Of a stretch of DNA of 64,000 bases, positions 62,737 to 64,000 are shown in pieces (position 1 is the first letter of the stretch; every line of letters begins with the position of its first letter). The stretch covers positions 1,550,001 to 1,614,000 of the forward strand of contig NZ_CP006882.1 in the NCBI RefSeq assembly GCF_000161795.2, read 5' to 3'. Origin of the DNA: Synechococcus sp. WH 8109. GTDB taxonomy: Bacteria; Cyanobacteriota; Cyanobacteriia; PCC-6307; Cyanobiaceae. A program made the translations under genes and the position numbers. Under the pieces are notes generated by a model, which was not told the DNA's origin, ran no database searches, and saw nothing but the letters and a program-made list of their open reading frames with translations.

Positions 62737-64000
62737 TCAGTCCTCGTCGTAATCCGCGACGCCGAGGGATTCGTAGGTGGGCCTGCTGGGGGTGCTGCGA
62801 CGTGGGTTCACGTCCTGCATCAGATCCACTTCCTTGCCTTCGTCGGTGTAGACGGCGATGTCCAGACCCAGGGACTGAAGCTCGCGCATCAGCACTTTGA
62901 AGGATTCCGGTGTACCCGGGCGGGGAATCGGCTTGCCCTTGACGATGGCGTTGAGGGCCTCGTTGCGGCCCTGCATGTCGTCGGACTTGACAGTAAGCAG
63001 TTCCTGCAGGGTGTAAGCGGCGCCATAGGCCTCGAGTGCCCACACCTCCATCTCACCCAGACGCTGACCACCTTGTTGTGCCTTACCGCCCAGGGGCTGC
63101 TGGGTAACAAGGGAGTAGGGACCGGTGGAACGGGCGTGAATCTTGTCGTCCACCAGGTGAACCAGCTTGAGGAAATGGGAGTAGCCCACGGCCACTGGCT
63201 GGTCGAAGGGCAGACCTGTGCGGCCATCCCGCAGCTGCAGCTTGCCGGGATCCTCAGGGTCGTACACCCACCCCTTCCCGGGCTGCTTGGCGGCTTCCTT
63301 GAGGAAGGTCTCGACGGTCTGCTGGGACTTCTCAGCACCGTGCATCTCATCGAAGGGAACAATGCGCACGCGGCAATCCAGGTTGGACGCTGCCCAACCC
63401 ATCAGCAGCTCGAACACCTGACCCACATTCATCCGGCTCGGCACACCCAGGGGGTTGAGCACGATGTCGACCGGAGTGCCGTCGGGCAGATAGGGCATGT
63501 CCTCCCGGGGAAGGATGCGGCTGATGATGCCCTTGTTGCCGTGGCGGCCGGCCATCTTGTCGCCGACCTGGATCTTGCGGCGCTGGGCCACATAAACCCG
63601 CACCACCATGTTGGCGCCGGGGGGCAGCTCATCACCCTGTTCACCGGTATAGATGCGCACATCCACAACGCGGCCACGCTCGGTGCCGGGCACCCGCAGG
63701 GAGTTGTCGCGCACATCGCGCGCCTTCTCACCGAAGATCGCGCGCAGCAGCTTCTCTTCCGGCGGCTGATCGGATTCACCCTTGGGCGTCACCTTGCCCA
63801 CGAGGATGTCGCCGCTTTCAACGAAAGCGCCCACGCGGATGATGCCCATCTCGTCGAGGTTGCCAAGGCTTTCCTCAGCGACGTTGGGAATTTCGCGGGT
63901 GATCTCCTCAGGTCCGAGCTTGGTCTGACGCGCTTCGATCTCGTACTTCTCGATGTGAACAGAGGTGTAGAGGTCCTCGGTGACAAGACGCTCACTGACC
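62737..64000 (-). CDS. rpoB: RNA polymerase beta subunit, 3' part
   Basis: About 420 C-terminal residues of RpoB; the gene continues beyond the right edge. The frame is open to position 64000 with conserved text such as [50 protein letters not shown] and [20 protein letters not shown]. It forms the fork and clamp parts of the active centre with RpoC1/RpoC2. The C-terminal end ([19 protein letters not shown]) is typical for cyanobacteria. Confidence 0.98.
   Translation of the reverse strand, partial: VSERLVTEDLYTSVHIEKYEIEARQTKLGPEEITREIPNVAEESLGNLDEMGIIRVGAFVESGDILVGKVTPKGESDQPPEEKLLRAIFGEKARDVRDNSLRVPGTERGRVVDVRIYTGEQGDELPPGANMVVRVYVAQRRKIQVGDKMAGRHGNKGIISRILPREDMPYLPDGTPVDIVLNPLGVPSRMNVGQVFELLMGWAASNLDCRVRIVPFDEMHGAEKSQQTVETFLKEAAKQPGKGWVYDPEDPGKLQLRDGRTGLPFDQPVAVGYSHFLKLVHLVDDKIHARSTGPYSLVTQQPLGGKAQQGGQRLGEMEVWALEAYGAAYTLQELLTVKSDDMQGRNEALNAIVKGKPIPRPGTPESFKVLMRELQSLGLDIAVYTDEGKEVDLMQDVNPRRSTPSRPTYESLGVADYDED

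Overview
The window is a dense stretch of core chromosome from a marine unicellular cyanobacterium, most likely Synechococcus of the marine picocyanobacterial clade. The evidence is psbD-psbC with the overlapping GTG start, petM, ycf4, ycf35 and ycf39, RNA polymerase beta' split into rpoC1 and rpoC2, a high-light-inducible protein gene, pipX, the long cyanobacterial forms of LrtA and SepF, high G+C and very short intergenic gaps. I see no tRNA, rRNA, CRISPR array, insertion sequence or prophage. The species is not identified from the sequence.

Layout. 1-8.0 kb: 3' end of an NTRC-type thioredoxin reductase, an IF-1-like gene, an RluE-type pseudouridine synthase overlapping an arsenite-methyltransferase-like gene, ycf39, petM, a Trm1-type tRNA methyltransferase head-to-head with an alpha/beta hydrolase, ilvH, a lipoprotein cyclophilin and ycf4. 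8.1-10.6 kb: psbD-psbC, closed by a clear terminator. 10.7-14.4 kb: sulfur amino acid genes (two PLP enzymes, then cysK and a terminator). 14.4-20.1 kb, minus strand: queA, pdhC, ylqD-like, acyl-CoA synthetase and lipB, which puts a lipoylated enzyme beside its lipoylation enzyme. 20.1-24.8 kb, plus strand: lrtA, a deoC homologue lacking the catalytic lysine, recO, an MFS transporter and a glycosyltransferase.

24.8-33.4 kb: a membrane methyltransferase-like gene, a broken secreted transpeptidase-like gene, mtnD, cobI, then the tightly packed minus-strand run der-ecfT-pipX-pipY-sepF-proC, then a second decayed L,D-transpeptidase gene and a DUF1823 gene. 33.4-39.6 kb: dus, a complete dTDP-L-rhamnose cassette (rmlA, rmlC, rmlD, rmlB) and fumC. 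39.6-42.4 kb: a Ski2/Mtr4-like helicase interrupted by a frameshift in a nine-base G run. 42.9-48.8 kb: a BASS transporter, then biotin genes bioF-bioH-like-bioC-bioD and bioA with two small genes between.

48.9-56.6 kb: DUF3143 and J-domain genes, rsmG, an aldo/keto reductase coupled to a ferredoxin, ycf35 with DUF2997, a HEAT-repeat protein, a 41-residue membrane peptide, a sodium:solute symporter, rlmN and hli. 56.6-64 kb: rpoC2, rpoC1 and the 3' part of rpoB, with hli and rlmN joined to the end of the rpo operon by four-base overlaps.

No obviously new multi-gene system stands out. The items most worth checking are the frameshifted helicase, the two broken transpeptidase-like genes, the DeoC homologue without its Schiff-base lysine, an orphan terminator that may end a small RNA near 42.5 kb, and the hli gene embedded between rpoC2 and rlmN.
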